Shown here piece after piece: positions 46,401-54,900 of a DNA stretch of 64,000 nucleotides. The notes beneath the pieces were generated by a model, which saw only the letters and a program-made list of their open reading frames with translations, was not told the origin of the DNA and ran no database searches. The stretch comes from Chrysoperla carnea (Eukaryota > Arthropoda > Insecta > Neuroptera > Chrysopidae), in the NCBI RefSeq assembly GCF_905475395.1, contig NC_058338.1, positions 683,001-747,000 of the forward strand. Reading direction: 5' to 3'. A program made the translations under genes and the position numbers. Position 1 is the stretch's first letter; each line of letters begins with the position of its first letter.

Positions 46401-47970
46401 TTTACCGCCATTTTAGGGTGTTTTCCAACCTCCCCTCTCTACCCGTGTGATATATACTACTTTGCTATTTCTGTTAGGAAGCCAAATTAATTGGAATTAT
46501 TTTTGTGCTGTAGGTTTGGACGCAAGCCAATTATTATTAAAACACAATTTAACTGAATTCGAAAGTTTAGTAAAAGAATCTGGATTATTAAACGAAATCG
46601 ATAATCGAAATAATATTACTTTAATTGCACCATCGAATGAAGCGATTAAAAGAGCAGCACCACAATTAGAACAAATTAAAAATGATCCAGAAAAATTACG
46701 TGATCTAATTCGATATCATGTCGTACAAAATGAAATCAAAACATGTGACTTCCAGAACAATGACATGTTGGACACGGATTTGGGTGATCAACAATTACGA
46801 GTGAATTTATACAATACGGTAAGTAGGTCTCGAATATCGAAAATTATTTGCAGTGATACCGAAAAAGGGTTGGCGCACCCTCGGCAACTATTCCATGAAC
46901 CATTTGGAGCTGGACAGGTCGTCAATGAAAAACTGACTCAAGTGAGTCCACCTTCTCATGGTAAGAGCTGGACAGTGACAGAGAAGATGGTACATTGCTT
47001 CTTCCTTCTTCGCACTGGGACAGCTCCGGCAATAATCGTGATACACTGTCAAAGTCTCGTTCAGCGTACCTGCCGACAGTGTCCTGTAACAGCCGCAACA
47101 ATTTTGCTTATAGTGCAATTTTGCTAGGTCCTTTTTTAAGATATCCTCATTAAAGTGCAGTCTCGGTCCTTCGGTCTCTGTGTCTCGGTATACTTAGATA
47201 CGTCGGTACCACACTCTTTTGCTTTACCAAGTTCTTATCCCAATCCCAATTTTTTGAGACATAAATGAATTTTTTTTGTTTGCAGTTACCATTTTTCAAT
47301 TCCGTTTACAACAAAGCCACAATCAATTGTGCCCGTGTAACCACAGCTGATGAACAAGCTTGTGGATCAGTGATTCAAGAAGTGAATCAAGTTTTAATTC
47401 CACCAAAAGATTCTTTATTGGAAACCATTCAAAAATCTGAATTATTCACAACATTCGCTGAATTATTAAATGGCACCAAATTGGAAGAGGAACTTAACGA
47501 AAGTAACAGTTCATTTACGATACTTGTACCAACGGATGATGCTTTTGAAAGACTTCCCGCTAAAGTGCTTGCTACATATAAGAATAATCCAGAAAAAGCT
47601 GATGAATTATTACGATTACATGTTATTCCAGGTAAGGAAAACACATTATTATCCCTTTCTTTATGGATTTTTTCCAGTTTTTTGTATTTTATAATCGATG
47701 TCATTTCTTGCAGATATTTTATGCTGTTCCGGCGTTGGTTACCAATCATTCCCATTCACCAAAACCGTAAAAACTTTAAGTCCATATACATTAACGCAAG
47801 GACACGATGGACAAAATCGTGTACGATTTGCAGATGCTTCAACAACCCAGTGTGATCAAATCGCTACCAATGGAATCATTCACAGTGTAAATAAAGTAAT
47901 CATTCCAGCGCCTCGACGATCATCCTCAAATCCATTCGAACATTTAAATTTTATGTTTTTAAATTTTTAA
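19401..47970 (+). CDS. midline fasciclin-like EMI/FAS1 protein
   Basis: Eleven coding exons, all joining in phase: 19401-19474, 28292-28744, 30820-30957, 44999-45260, 45352-45497, 45606-45814, 45959-46096, 46174-46389, 46514-46818, 47286-47631, 47714-47970; 847 residues. Signal peptide at 1-20 (FIFLLCLVNFSCG). Residues 25-175 are an acidic, Pro/Gly-rich linker. From 176 (GPNVC) to about 250 runs a cysteine-rich EMI domain with the family's YKCCHGYKL motif. Four FAS1 domains follow, each with its two marker motifs: VFLPTDEAL and MASNGIIHVLD; IFAPSDAAF and MATNGIVHIID; LIAPSNEAI with a degenerate CGSVIQEV; ILVPTDDAF and IATNGIIHSVN. EMI plus four FAS1 is the plan of vertebrate periostin and TGFBI and of insect midline fasciclin: secreted matrix adhesion proteins. 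There is no GPI signal; the tail ends FMFLNF. Several N-glycosylation sites occur. Exon 9 could alternatively begin at 46478, adding 12 residues in frame. Confidence 0.88.
23000..23660 (-). mobile_element. 3' end of a non-LTR retrotransposon (RNase H tail)
   Basis: On the minus strand one frame gives LVWVPGHRDIPGN and EADELARNG, the hallmark of the RNase H domain that ends some insect LINE polyproteins. Downstream another frame gives HDYCRSCHSGDEEETMSHLL then CHCPAL, the usual terminal Cys/His motif. Frames are broken between the two, so it is dead. It ends near 23010. Related 5'-truncated pieces lie at 28765-28870, 30095-30400, 45836-45910, 46850-47175 (minus) and 57985-58300 (plus). Confidence 0.75.
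24620..24700 (+). repeat. dispersed repeat family B, copy 2
   Basis: Contains CTTAAGCGGTACATTTTGAG, GTATATTTTTCGTC, TAGACATAATAAGCTTGAAA and GAGGGGTGAATCAT, in the same order as at 16890-17035. Non-coding. Confidence 0.65.
28765..28870 (-). mobile_element. non-LTR RNase H fragment
   Basis: GTGTCCTGTGGTACCC, TTTACATTCATTTGTTCCGC and ..TTAAGG.CGT.C.GCAGTC match the plus-strand view of the RNase H part at 23545-23625. It starts only about 20 bases past the donor of fasciclin exon 2, so it is intronic. Confidence 0.6.
30095..30400 (-). mobile_element. non-LTR retrotransposon tail fragment
   Basis: GTCCTGGGATGGGACACAC, a TTTGGAGCTGTTAAGGAATAG block, TTTGACGTCAACTTA and ..TCTTCTCATTGCAAGAG.. parallel the sequence at 23025-23160 and 46895-46970. 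After an internal deletion the RNase H part follows at 30340-30400. It is a minus-strand remnant. Confidence 0.6.
32370..32560 (+). repeat. dispersed repeat family A, copy 2
   Basis: Contains TTTTAGAAAACGTCGTTTTA, TTGAAACATTGACTGCAAAA, TCCTGACATCTATTGGCGAC, GAAATAAAGTACATTACCGG and GGGACATTTTAAATGCTTCT in family order. Non-coding. Confidence 0.65.
32570..33095 (+). repeat. dispersed repeat family D, copy 2
   Basis: Begins with AACAAGTGAAAACAAACAAT and TTGAAATACCATGTATAGAC, then a TTTACAAGATGGGTCC block, GCACGCTATAAAAATTTGAG, an ACAGACGGACAGACGGACAG core, GATTTTATGAGCACCTATAG and an AGTATATTCTTTCAT end. A fragment of the left part recurs at 33500-33550. It is one of the more complete copies. 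Confidence 0.7.
35264..35300. repeat. perfect 12-bp hairpin next to the array
   Basis: ATCCAATTTGTC at 35264-35275 is the inverse of GACAAATTGGAT at 35289-35300; in RNA the stem could extend to 15 pairs with one G-U, leaving the loop ACCGGAA. It lies about 110 bases before the 1174-bp array and is single-copy in the window. It could be a regulatory hairpin or an element end. Confidence 0.55.
35413..38832. repeat. 1174-bp higher-order tandem array, three units
   Basis: The block TTATAAGTAGACTTACCCC (type A) starts at 35551, 36725 and 37899; the block TTATAAGTTGACTTACCCC (type B) at 35995, 37169 and 38343. Both series have an exact 1174-base period; A to B is 444 and B to next A is 730. So three units each carry two ~345-bp cores, six in all. 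The three units differ at only scattered positions, pointing to recent duplication or gene conversion. A and B cores agree over nearly their whole length, while the DNA between them differs clearly. The shared outer parts (GCTTAATTT.CAATAA..TTT then ATGCATAAA) show that A and B are themselves an older duplication. No open frame of note is present on either strand. Confidence 0.92.
36001..36345. other. conserved core, candidate structured RNA or element
   Basis: This is core B1 of the array. Complementary segments are nested: TATAACAC (36044-36051) with GTGTTATA (36258-36265); TCTGTCTA (36096-36103) with TAGACAGA (36207-36214); AACTCA (36113-36118) with TGAGTT (36168-36173); TGATGAC (36126-36132) with GTCATCA (36161-36167). 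A separate 3' hairpin pairs TCCTGAGAA (36293-36301) with TTCTCAGGA (36334-36342), enclosing ACTAAC/GTTAGT. On the minus strand it also resembles an exon: branch-like TGACTAAC, acceptor TTTCTCAG, donor GGG|GTAAGTC about 285 bases later. It matches no snRNA, snoRNA or tRNA that I know. Some 6-8-bp pairings are expected by chance in 345 bases, so a function is only a hypothesis. Confidence 0.3.
38833..39234. other. spacer with SINE head
   Basis: Between the array and the copia-like fragment. It contains a tRNA-like SINE head (39041-39113, minus) and the family's ATCGGTGATAAAACTG and CCAACCTAATGAATAA blocks just after it. No gene. Confidence 0.5.
39041..39113 (-). repeat. tRNA-like SINE head 1
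   Basis: Read on the minus strand: GTGTGGCAGAGAGTATAGCG (A-box-like), GAGTCCTACTC, then GGAGTTCAAAATCCAGG (B-box-like), followed by TAAGTAAAATTTT. The flank has ATCGGTGATAAAACTG and ACCTAATGAATAA, shared with the copies at 41161 and 41369. The cloverleaf does not close, so it is not a tRNA gene. Confidence 0.5.
39235..39470 (-). mobile_element. Ty1/copia-like RNase H remnant
   Basis: On the minus strand the translation contains IFEDNQSS, KHIGIKYHFIRSE and IEHIPTENQLADICT, which are landmark motifs of the copia-family RNase H region. It breaks off after the ADICT motif and has at least one stop, so it is dead. It is an ordinary insect-genome retrotransposon relic in a host intron. Confidence 0.7.
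39510..39888. mobile_element. TTAA-flanked MITE, copy 1
   Basis: Starts TTAAGGGCGTACATGCGTCA and ends GCATGTACGTGAACTTAA; the ends are inverted repeats and both are flanked by TTAA. Inside are CATACTGTTTCCCTACGAAC and GCAAAACAGGTTC. No open frame. TTAA targets are typical of piggyBac-type transposons, so this may be a piggyBac-mobilised MITE (inference). Confidence 0.7.
39891..40055 (+). mobile_element. Ty1/copia-like 3' coding remnant
   Basis: A plus-strand reading contains KNELADICTKGLSNQKFHK and then PIGICFV, the typical C-terminal end of copia-family polyproteins. It begins with the same CATTTCATTCGATCAGAATT that occurs on the minus strand of the other fragment, so the two overlap in element coordinates but point in opposite directions. 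Confidence 0.7.
40140..40504. mobile_element. TTAA-flanked MITE, copy 2
   Basis: Starts TTAAGGACGTACATTCATGA and ends GATGAATGAACGTCTTTAA, again with inverted ends and TTAA on both sides. Its interior is related to copy 1 along its whole length (GGTTTAAATGGAAAATATAA; ATACTGTTTCC; AGCAAAACAGGTT) with clear divergence. Confidence 0.7.
40505..41160. other. AT-rich intronic spacer
   Basis: No gene. The block GAAAATGAAATTTGACGTTTG near 40942 resembles 38890-38920, which marks repeated flanks of the SINE cluster; CTAATGAATAATTTTGATTG near 41037 is the family tail. Confidence 0.4.
41161..41229 (-). repeat. tRNA-like SINE head 2
   Basis: Minus strand: GTCGCAGCTCGGTGTTAAGC (A box), GGGTGCGACTCGTAGATCG, GGTTCAAAGCTCGGGC (B box), then AAATAAAAATTTT. 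Same flanking blocks as heads 1 and 3. Confidence 0.55.
41369..41440 (-). repeat. tRNA-like SINE head 3
   Basis: Minus strand: ATATGGCGCAGTGGTAAGCG (an excellent A box), GAGTCCGACTCTTAGTACT, GGGTTCGAAACCCA (an excellent B box), then CTCAGGTAAAAATTT. It is the best preserved of the three and could still recruit Pol III. The acceptor ends do not pair, so it is not a working tRNA gene. Confidence 0.6.
41890..42020 (+). repeat. dispersed repeat family K
   Basis: TTTAATTATTTAGCTTTCGA, TATTTCGATA and GAGTAATTTT blocks recur in inverse orientation at about 61075-61200. Non-coding, AT-rich. Confidence 0.5.
42655..43140 (+). repeat. dispersed repeat family D, copy 3
   Basis: Starts AACAAGTGAAAACAAACACT, has GGTTTACAAGATGGGTTC, ACGGACCCAAGACCCAGTTG, an (ACGG)n core, GATTCTATGAACACCTATAC, CAAACTTGGGACGAAACTTA and a TATACATGGTATAAAA end. 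An internally deleted sibling lies just before it at about 42430-42600. Confidence 0.7.
43141..44399. other. AT-rich intronic spacer
   Basis: No gene, domain or strong repeat recognised. The minus-strand frame at 44166-44405 (with CRPVIVFAFF) has no family I know and no splice or start context. Confidence 0.4.
44400..44725. repeat. family A copies head to head, 140-bp palindrome
   Basis: A minus-oriented family-A copy (44400-44640: CCCGGTAATGTACTTTATTT, CGTCGCCAATAGATGTCAGG) meets the start of a plus-oriented copy. The junction is a palindrome from about 44579 to 44720, centred between 44649 and 44650, with arms such as GGAGCCGTTCCCGAGATTAC and its inverse. The inner 55 bases per arm are nearly perfect. 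It could extrude as a cruciform or give a long hairpin in the pre-mRNA. Confidence 0.85.
45836..45910 (-). mobile_element. non-LTR RNase H scrap in fasciclin intron 6
   Basis: CCTGTGTCCCGGTACTCATA, CCAGGTCTACATT and AGTTCCGCCAACT match 23550-23610. Only about 75 bases remain, wholly inside the 144-base intron between exons 6 and 7, directly after the donor. Confidence 0.6.
46850..47175 (-). mobile_element. non-LTR retrotransposon tail in fasciclin intron 9
   Basis: A minus-strand open stretch reads VYHDYCRSCPSAKKEEAMYH then LLCHCPAL and RWTHLSQF, the terminal Cys/His motif of the same LINE family as at 23000-23660. It fills most of the intron between exons 9 and 10 (46819-47285). It is 5'-truncated and the plus-strand frame through it is not part of the fasciclin protein. 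Confidence 0.7.
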
Positions 47971-50130
47971 TATAAAAACAAAACAAAAATCAAACTTTGA
48001 AGGCTGAGTGAGGGCTACGCTTCGTGTTTGTGATGTATTTAGAAAGATAGCATAAAAGATCCACTTCTTCCCCCCCCCCTTTTTTTCCTCCCTCTTAGAT
48101 TTTAATAGATAGAGTATTTTGATCCGGTGATTAAAGATCCACCTGGAAAATGTAGTTTATTTCAAACATAAATAAATAAATATTAACTAAAATCAGGGAC
48201 GTAATGCTCTTTATGACAGGGCAGGGGATTGAGGGGTTGGTCCCACTTTTAAATACATGACAGATGCGTGGTAAAGCCCTACTGTTTTGTGCTGTGTGCT
48301 GTCTGTTATTAAAATAAATTTTTAAATGTTATTTAATTATATTATTATAGATAATGATGTTTGAAATATAAAATAAATAAAAAGATTCTTTATATATTAT
48401 TTAAGGAGATCTTTGTATTATATCTTTGTAGCTGGTAGATCTGATTTAGGTCCTGGATCCTAGAATCTTTTAGAATGTTATTATTTTATTAAAATAATGT
48501 TCATTTATTATTATTAATATTATTACTTTTTTTTTTTAAATAAAGAACAAATTATTCTCTTTATTTTATTTTAAAAATTGGTTTATTTCTATTTTTATTT
48601 ATTTTTTTCTTAGTTATTTTTCTAGATTTTTGTTTTTTTTTTTTTCAGTTTCGTTTTAGAATTTAATAAAGTAAAAAATTTGTCTCAAGAATACTTTTTT
48701 AGGGACAAGCTTTTATTGTACTTTTATGAGTGTCATACAAGAATGATTCGGAGCATCTCAAGCTTTTACAAACAGTCATGTATGAATGACTTGAGATGAT
48801 GAAGTTAAAAAACCTTGAATTTTAGCAAATACAAAATCTCTCTTTTAACCCCTTAGGGGTCCCAAAAGGTCCCAAAATCCCTTCTTAGTGCACACTTACA
48901 CCATTTAAGGAATATGTGTACAAAATTTCATGCTTCCAGACCCCCCATCGGTTTCAGCTGTGCGTTGATCAATCTGTCAGTTTCTCTTTTATATACTTCC
49001 CTTTTATATTTTCCCATAGTCACATCGTCCGCATCAGGCCTCAAATGGAAATTTGGTATAGAGCTTTTCCATTTGTCTTGACAAGCTTAATTTAGTGGTG
49101 CAATTTTCTATTATCAGTAACAGAACAGCCTGTATAACTAACTCATGATTTACGAATGATATTTGACATCTATGAAGCAAATTCCTCCAGGTTTTAGCAA
49201 AAAGTGATATATCTTTGATTGTGCTATAATTTTTTTACCATGTTTATATGAAATATATCAAGGTATTCTAAGTTTAGTCCCAAGTTTGTACCTACAGCTT
49301 AAAAATATTGATGTTACGAATAAAATTTTGGCATAGGTGTTCATGAAATCACCTATGAAGTCCAGTTTTACTCAGTCAATTATTTGTTTTTATTTGTAAT
49401 TGTATAAATTTTGCTTCGTATAAATATTTCTCAGAATTTCCGGCCTTTGTCCTAGGAAATTCTTTATAACCTAGCCTTTAAATACCATACAAACACGGCC
49501 TGTTAGAATTGGTTTCATCGAGCCGAAGGGAGCCACACTGAGCGGAAAGATATGATTGGCTTCTCAGAAAGAATGGATTAAAATAAATGGAGTAAATTTT
49601 TTCGTTAGCCCTCAGTAAATTAGCTAGACACATATCTTAACTACACGAAATTATCCTTTTTTTGATTTTATGGTGTATTAAAATTGTGTGTATTTACGTA
49701 CGTCCATTTTTAACATCTGTTCATCTGCTATTAATAATGATAACTATCTGCCTTAATGCTGGTCTGATCAGAGAACCTTGTATACCTCTGAGTTCAGCTC
49801 AGCAGCGCGCAACCATTCAGTGGAAAGAAGAAGACACACGACTTCTTACAAAGAGCAAAGAAGTGAATCAGTCGTTTAAATATTAATAATTTGTATATAG
49901 AGTCGTTACAGAATGTCCTACCCTCACAAATTATTAGAAGGTAAACGACCCTTTTAAGTTTATTACTCTATCAGATAAGTCACCATGAAATACACACGTT
50001 ATAACAAGTAATTGAGTAAACGGTTTAAAAACTGTGTTTATATCAAGTTGCATGAGTGTTGAAAATTTTTCTTAACAAAATTGTTGTAGCCCGGGAGTCC
50101 GTGATAGTAAAACTACACTATCACGAATTT
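47971..50130. other. fasciclin 3' UTR and spacer
   Basis: The 3' UTR probably ends after the AATAAA at 48171. Beyond are a C-rich and T-rich tract (48068-48090), long AT-rich DNA and a minus-strand family-D fragment at 49200-49345. No gene; the 74-codon frame at 49662-49886 has no recognised domain. Confidence 0.5.
48171..48176 (+). promoter_or_regulatory. poly(A) signal of the fasciclin gene
   Basis: AATAAATAAATAAATA begins 201 bases after the TAA at 47968-47970. It is the first good AATAAA downstream and would give a 3' UTR of about 220 bases. Confidence 0.5.
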
Positions 50131-51350
50131 GGACTGGGTGTGCCAGAATTTGTCCTGGCAGAAATATTTTTTGCCAGGATATTGTTATTTTTTACTAGTT
50201 TGACAATATTTTGGTCAAGTTTTGAGCTGCCACACCGAAATATTTCGAAAGTAAAACTCAATACGCAGTGCTGGATTTACACTAGGGGCAGTCGGGGCTA
50301 GCGCCCAGGGCGGCAAATTTTCTAGGGCGGCAAAATTTGGAAAGTGAGAAAACATTTTCTATACAATATATAAATATCTAATTCTTTTAAATAAACATTT
50401 GATCTTTCAAGAAATATAATTGCATTATGTATCAAATTAAAATTTTGTATATTATAATATATTAAATTTAAGTGAAAACTATATTCAAATAAAATTAATT
50501 TATTTCCATAAAGGTTTGAAAAAATAAGATTTGATATTTTTTTTCTGGAATTGATAAATATAGTTTTTTTTTTTTGAAGAATTAAAAAAATTTATTTTTC
50601 TCATGTTTATTGAGAACTCTGGACATAAAGCTGAAGATTTGCTAGTTGCTGTATTATCTGTTTTGAGTTTTTTGATCTTGATCTCTCAGATTGTCAAAGT
50701 CAGTCATATGATAACGCGAATAATGTATCAGGGATTTATTCGGGCTTACAGGCAAGAATTCATGAAATTATATCTTGCAGAACATGCTCCTTGTGCTGCT
50801 CATTCTATGAGTTTAGTTGGAGTTCACGCAGTAGAATGCGTCCCAGAAGCTGCTTCATTCTTTCATACAGTACAAACTTTATACAACTTTTTTACTGCAT
50901 CGACGCATCGCTGGGAAGTCTTACAGTTTCATACTGAAAAAAGAATTGCGTTAAAATCTTTATCTGCAACCAGATAGTCAGCTCGTTATGAAGCGGTTCT
51001 TTTTTCTGCAATTAATTAGTTATTCTAATTCTTAAAAAATAAGATATCAAAACTATTAAAATAAAATTTCAGTCATAGGGCGGCATTTTCTTCAGTGCCC
51101 CAGGGCGGCAGAAATTTAAATCCGGCCCTGTCAATACGAATAAATTAAAACAAAAAATTAAAATGTTATTGGCTTTATATATTAAAAATCGGTGTGACAG
51201 ACCTTTCTGCCACGATAAAAGCTGTCACACCAAATTTTCCTGAAAACAAATAAAATTTGCAATAAAATGGTCTCTCGCAAATTAATTTCCATGAAAGTGC
51301 AAAATACTTCTTAATAGTTGTGCCAGGATAAACTCTGACACACCTTGTCC
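50131..51350. mobile_element. older inverted-repeat element hosting a hAT
   Basis: GGACTGGGTGTGCCAGAATT (50131-50150) continuing TGTCCTGGCA is inversely repeated as TGCCAGGATAAACTCTGACA, CACCTTGTCC at 51321-51350. Further GGTGTGACAG / CTGTCACACC pairs lie inside. Without the hAT insertion it would be about 350 bases. It has no coding capacity: a MITE-like element interrupted later by the hAT at 50266-51130. Confidence 0.65.
50266..51130 (+). mobile_element. internally deleted hAT transposon
   Basis: Ends CAGTGCTGGATTTACAC and AAATCCGGCCCTG are imperfect terminal inverted repeats, with repeated AGGGCGGCA motifs just inside. The element is flanked by an exact 8-bp duplication, TCAATACG, at 50258-50265 and 51131-51138, as expected for hAT. 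An open frame at 50603-50977 contains HAPCAAHSMSLVGV, ECVPEAASFF and STHRWEVL, typical of ZMYM1-like hAT transposases; it then meets a TAG where the family has Trp. Most of the transposase (N-terminal zinc finger and the rest of the catalytic domain) is missing, so it cannot move by itself. Confidence 0.88.
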
Positions 51351-51897
51351 ATATTGTACCTATCGTTAAATAGCATTCATTCGAAATTTGGAATCCGTGT
51401 AAGTCAGTTTTGAAACGATTTTATAAATAAAACCATAGTTGGTGGGCCACCCAATAGATTGTGTACATGATGGTATGACCATGATTTCAGAAGATCGGCG
51501 ATTTTAAAATGAAGTAAGCTACATTTGGATCTCTCTCTTCCATCAAAAGTTTTGGAATTGAAAAGAGATGTGAGATCACTCGTTATTTAGTATTCTCTCC
51601 CTTCAATTTGTTTATGTTTTTGTGGTGTGTTGTTGCTTTCAGTTTAATGTTTATTAATTTTTTTGTTTATTTACTAAATTTAATTATTTGTTTCATTAAA
51701 ATCCAAAAAGTTTGCCAAATTTTTGTGAATGTGTGGTTCGAGCGAATTTTTAAGTGTTTTACAATTTAATCGTGTTTTGTGAATCTTTAATTTTTTTTGT
51801 GGGTTTTTGTGTAATTTGTGTTTATTAAATAATTTATTTCATTTACTTTATTTCATTCACGTTTTTTTTTGGAACAACAAAAAAAAAGTTATTCAAA
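51351..51897 (+). promoter_or_regulatory. putative promoter and 5' leader of an ATG-only exon
   Basis: From about 51600 the DNA is T- and GT-rich (TTGTGAATGTGTGGTTCGAG, CGTGTTTTGTGAATC) and runs into ATG plus a GTAAGT donor. It has the look of an insect housekeeping 5' UTR. No core promoter motif is clear. Confidence 0.3.
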
Positions 51898-51900
51898 ATG
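51898..51900 (+). CDS. possible first coding exon consisting of ATG only
   Basis: ATTCAAAATG is followed at once by GTAAGTTC, a near-perfect donor, after a leader without other structure. A start codon alone in its exon is the classical layout of animal calmodulin genes, but other genes share it and I found no exon encoding a calmodulin start before 63 kb. The rest of the gene may lie beyond the window or be unrecognised. It may also be chance. Confidence 0.25.
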
Positions 51901-54900
51901 GTAAGTTCAAAAACCTTTTAAATTATTCCAAAATATTTTGAATTTTTTCCGAAATTTATTTACTTTTCACGAAAATATAAACCATTCTGATATTTGAAAA
52001 TTTACGGGTCCAGAATATGGCCGGTTGTTTACAATCTCAAATCCAAAATATTTCGGTACTCTCTTTAGCTATATATATTTTCTTATTGTTTGAGCCACAA
52101 TAAGCAAACTCTAAAATTGATTTTGGGAAAAATAGCTAATCGTCTGCGAACTTATGGCTAATCGCTTAGCGATAAAAGTTTTCTAATTCTGGAGTGAATA
52201 CGGTTTAAAATTTATTGAGGTGAAATATGAGTCAGAACTCAGGAGATATAATTTATGGAAATCGATTTTATCTGCCAACAATTTTGCTGAACTGTATTTC
52301 GAATTCACTTTGGATTCAAAATTTGCAGTATTCTAATTCAATTTTATTATTAATGTCATTTTTAGAGAAAAGTTGTGAATTATTGAAACTATTTTATACA
52401 TATAGATAATTTACATTTCATGAGAGTTAATAAATTGCCTATGCGAATGAAAAAATAATATTTTCTTAAGTTTTTCAATTAAAAAAATTTTTGTAACCGA
52501 TGGAAGTTATAAGCGGAGAGACTGACCACTTACGCGGATTTCGAAATTTCGGCTCCAGGGCTAATAGTCCAAGACTACAGTCAAAATTTGGTCATTTTTT
52601 GTGTGTTTATAAGGAGTTTAAAATTGTTTGCAACTGGGAAAAATCTAAAAAAAATTGTTTCTGTTTTTCAACGTCGAAACCACTTAATAGAATAAAAACT
52701 TTGGACGTCGATGGGTTATGAAAATTTGCGCGGCAAATTAATTCAAAACTTTAAAAAATATATAATTTTGGCAAGTTTGTATGAATTTTGTTTCGTCGAT
52801 TTTGACATGTGTGGAGCACACCTGTTTATTTGTAATCTTTAATTGTTCTTCCGTTGGGCTTGGATTGTAGTACAAACCTTCCAAAAATACACAAAGGAGA
52901 AAACACTTAAAACTAACAACTACTGAATATGTAATGTTATCTGTGTATAGTACATATTCAAATAAAGTGAAACACCCTTGAAATAGATTCATAACATGAT
53001 GCCAAACTTTTTTAGGAGGGTGTATAATCAAGATCATTTTTTGAGATTTCTCCATTAGGACCAAAATATTTTTAATGATTTTTTTCTTAAAAAATTGCAT
53101 TAATACCTAAGTTAAAATTTTAACCATATTTTCTGCAAGTAAAAGGCTACCAATACAAAAATTTTGAGCGTTTAAATCAAACAACTAGGTAAGAATTCTG
53201 ATTCTATCCACTAGAAGTAGGTATCTAATTTCGATCAAACTACTTATAAGCAGGGAGCCCCCCGACAATAAAACTCGGGGGCATCAATACTGAATTTTGA
53301 AAATTATTTCTAGTGTTCACTGTTTTTCATGCTTCAAGTTTTTTTAACTGAAGTGTACTTACATACACACCAAAAAAAATTTAAGAAAAAACCCAATAAT
53401 CATAATAATGGCCAGGTAAAAATACGTGTTGATGGTAATAATACTTAAAAGCTGGAAGTAAACTGAACACCTTTTTTACATTCATTAAAAATAATTAATG
53501 ATTTACACATAAATAGAGAAATAAATTGTAAAAATTAAGAGAATGTATCAAATCGATCTAGATTTATTGGAATCGATTTGCAATTTACCGTCTTGAATCT
53601 TTTTAAATGTTTGTTAATATATTTTGATTGCATTACTTGAATAGATGCTCAATTTACATCCGATCCAAAAAAAATATATACCTTTAATGATTTCAAGCAG
53701 GTGTTCTACATTTTTAAATGACTTCGATTTACGACCAATTCTTTAAAAATGATTCTTTTGAAAGTAACAACAATTTTTTTGGTCAAAATTTTAATATTCT
53801 AACGGTTTTAAACTCACCCCAACCAAGATTAATTTCTATTAGAAAGGAGAATAATTAAAACTTGCATAGTTTTGATTTTCAAAAGTTTATTATTCTAAAA
53901 ATAATAAACTTTCAGTAACTAAAGTAATTATAATTCAGGTACTAAGTAATTATAATTATTTTATTCGTATGTACATGTTATTAGATTACACATCAAATAT
54001 TATAGCATAGACAAATAAGAGAAATTAGCCATGGATAGAGCCTGGTGCGACCCTTGAGGTCCACACGAAGAACTTCCCAGCATAATAAAATGTTATAAAC
54101 ATTTAAAAAATAAAAGCTCGATCGACTCGATCGAGTGATATCAAATTTATTTCGGTTCATATTGAAGTTAAGATTTTTTGTTCGCGCGATATCAATCAGG
54201 ATAAAATATAAGAAAAAGCTCGCCCCACTCGACCGAATGTTATGAACTGTCCTCATTATAATGAATGAATTGTATATTGATTTAGTATAACTTATCAAAC
54301 ACGACCGATAAAAAAATTGTAAATATTGAAATAAAAGAAAAAAATATTATTTAATATTACAACGATAAAATATTTTTCAATAATATGTGTGAAAAAGATC
54401 GATAACCCGTTGAAGAATCATCTTAATATTTTGATTCTAGAACGATTAACTTGTGTCTGTTTCATTCCTTCGTGAATTAATTCCTTCCTTCACTAATTCC
54501 TGAATTCATCGCTTCGAAAATTACGAAGTATAATGAATTTCGTTGAGGATAAAATTTGGTAGACTAAATATAATTATGCCAGATATATCTAGAAGCGTAA
54601 TCGACGTTTTCATTCATAGAACATTCCAGTAAATTTTTTATTGTACATATACATAAGCAATGAGTTAATTTGTCCAGGTTAGTAATAGTTAGTAAGTTAA
54701 CAATTATTGCAAAACTATTAGATTTCAAAAAACCACATTCAGAATGAAATAATAGATAATAATTATTATTGATTATTAATCAATAATTTTTATTATTTGT
54801 GTTAAAAGTGAAATGTAATCAATAATTTATTGATTCTATTGGTTATCGATTACATTCTATTTATTGAAACAATATCGATTTAGCTTATTGAACAGTATGA

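Noticed and set aside
46822-47127. Extension of the fasciclin protein through 46818 as coding
   Set aside because: The plus-strand frame is a shadow of a minus-strand LINE tail; a good GTAAGT donor ends exon 9 at 46818 and the FAS1 sequence resumes at 47286.
52738-53100. 120-codon minus-strand open frame
   Set aside because: No recognisable family, composition like its surroundings, no start or splice context.
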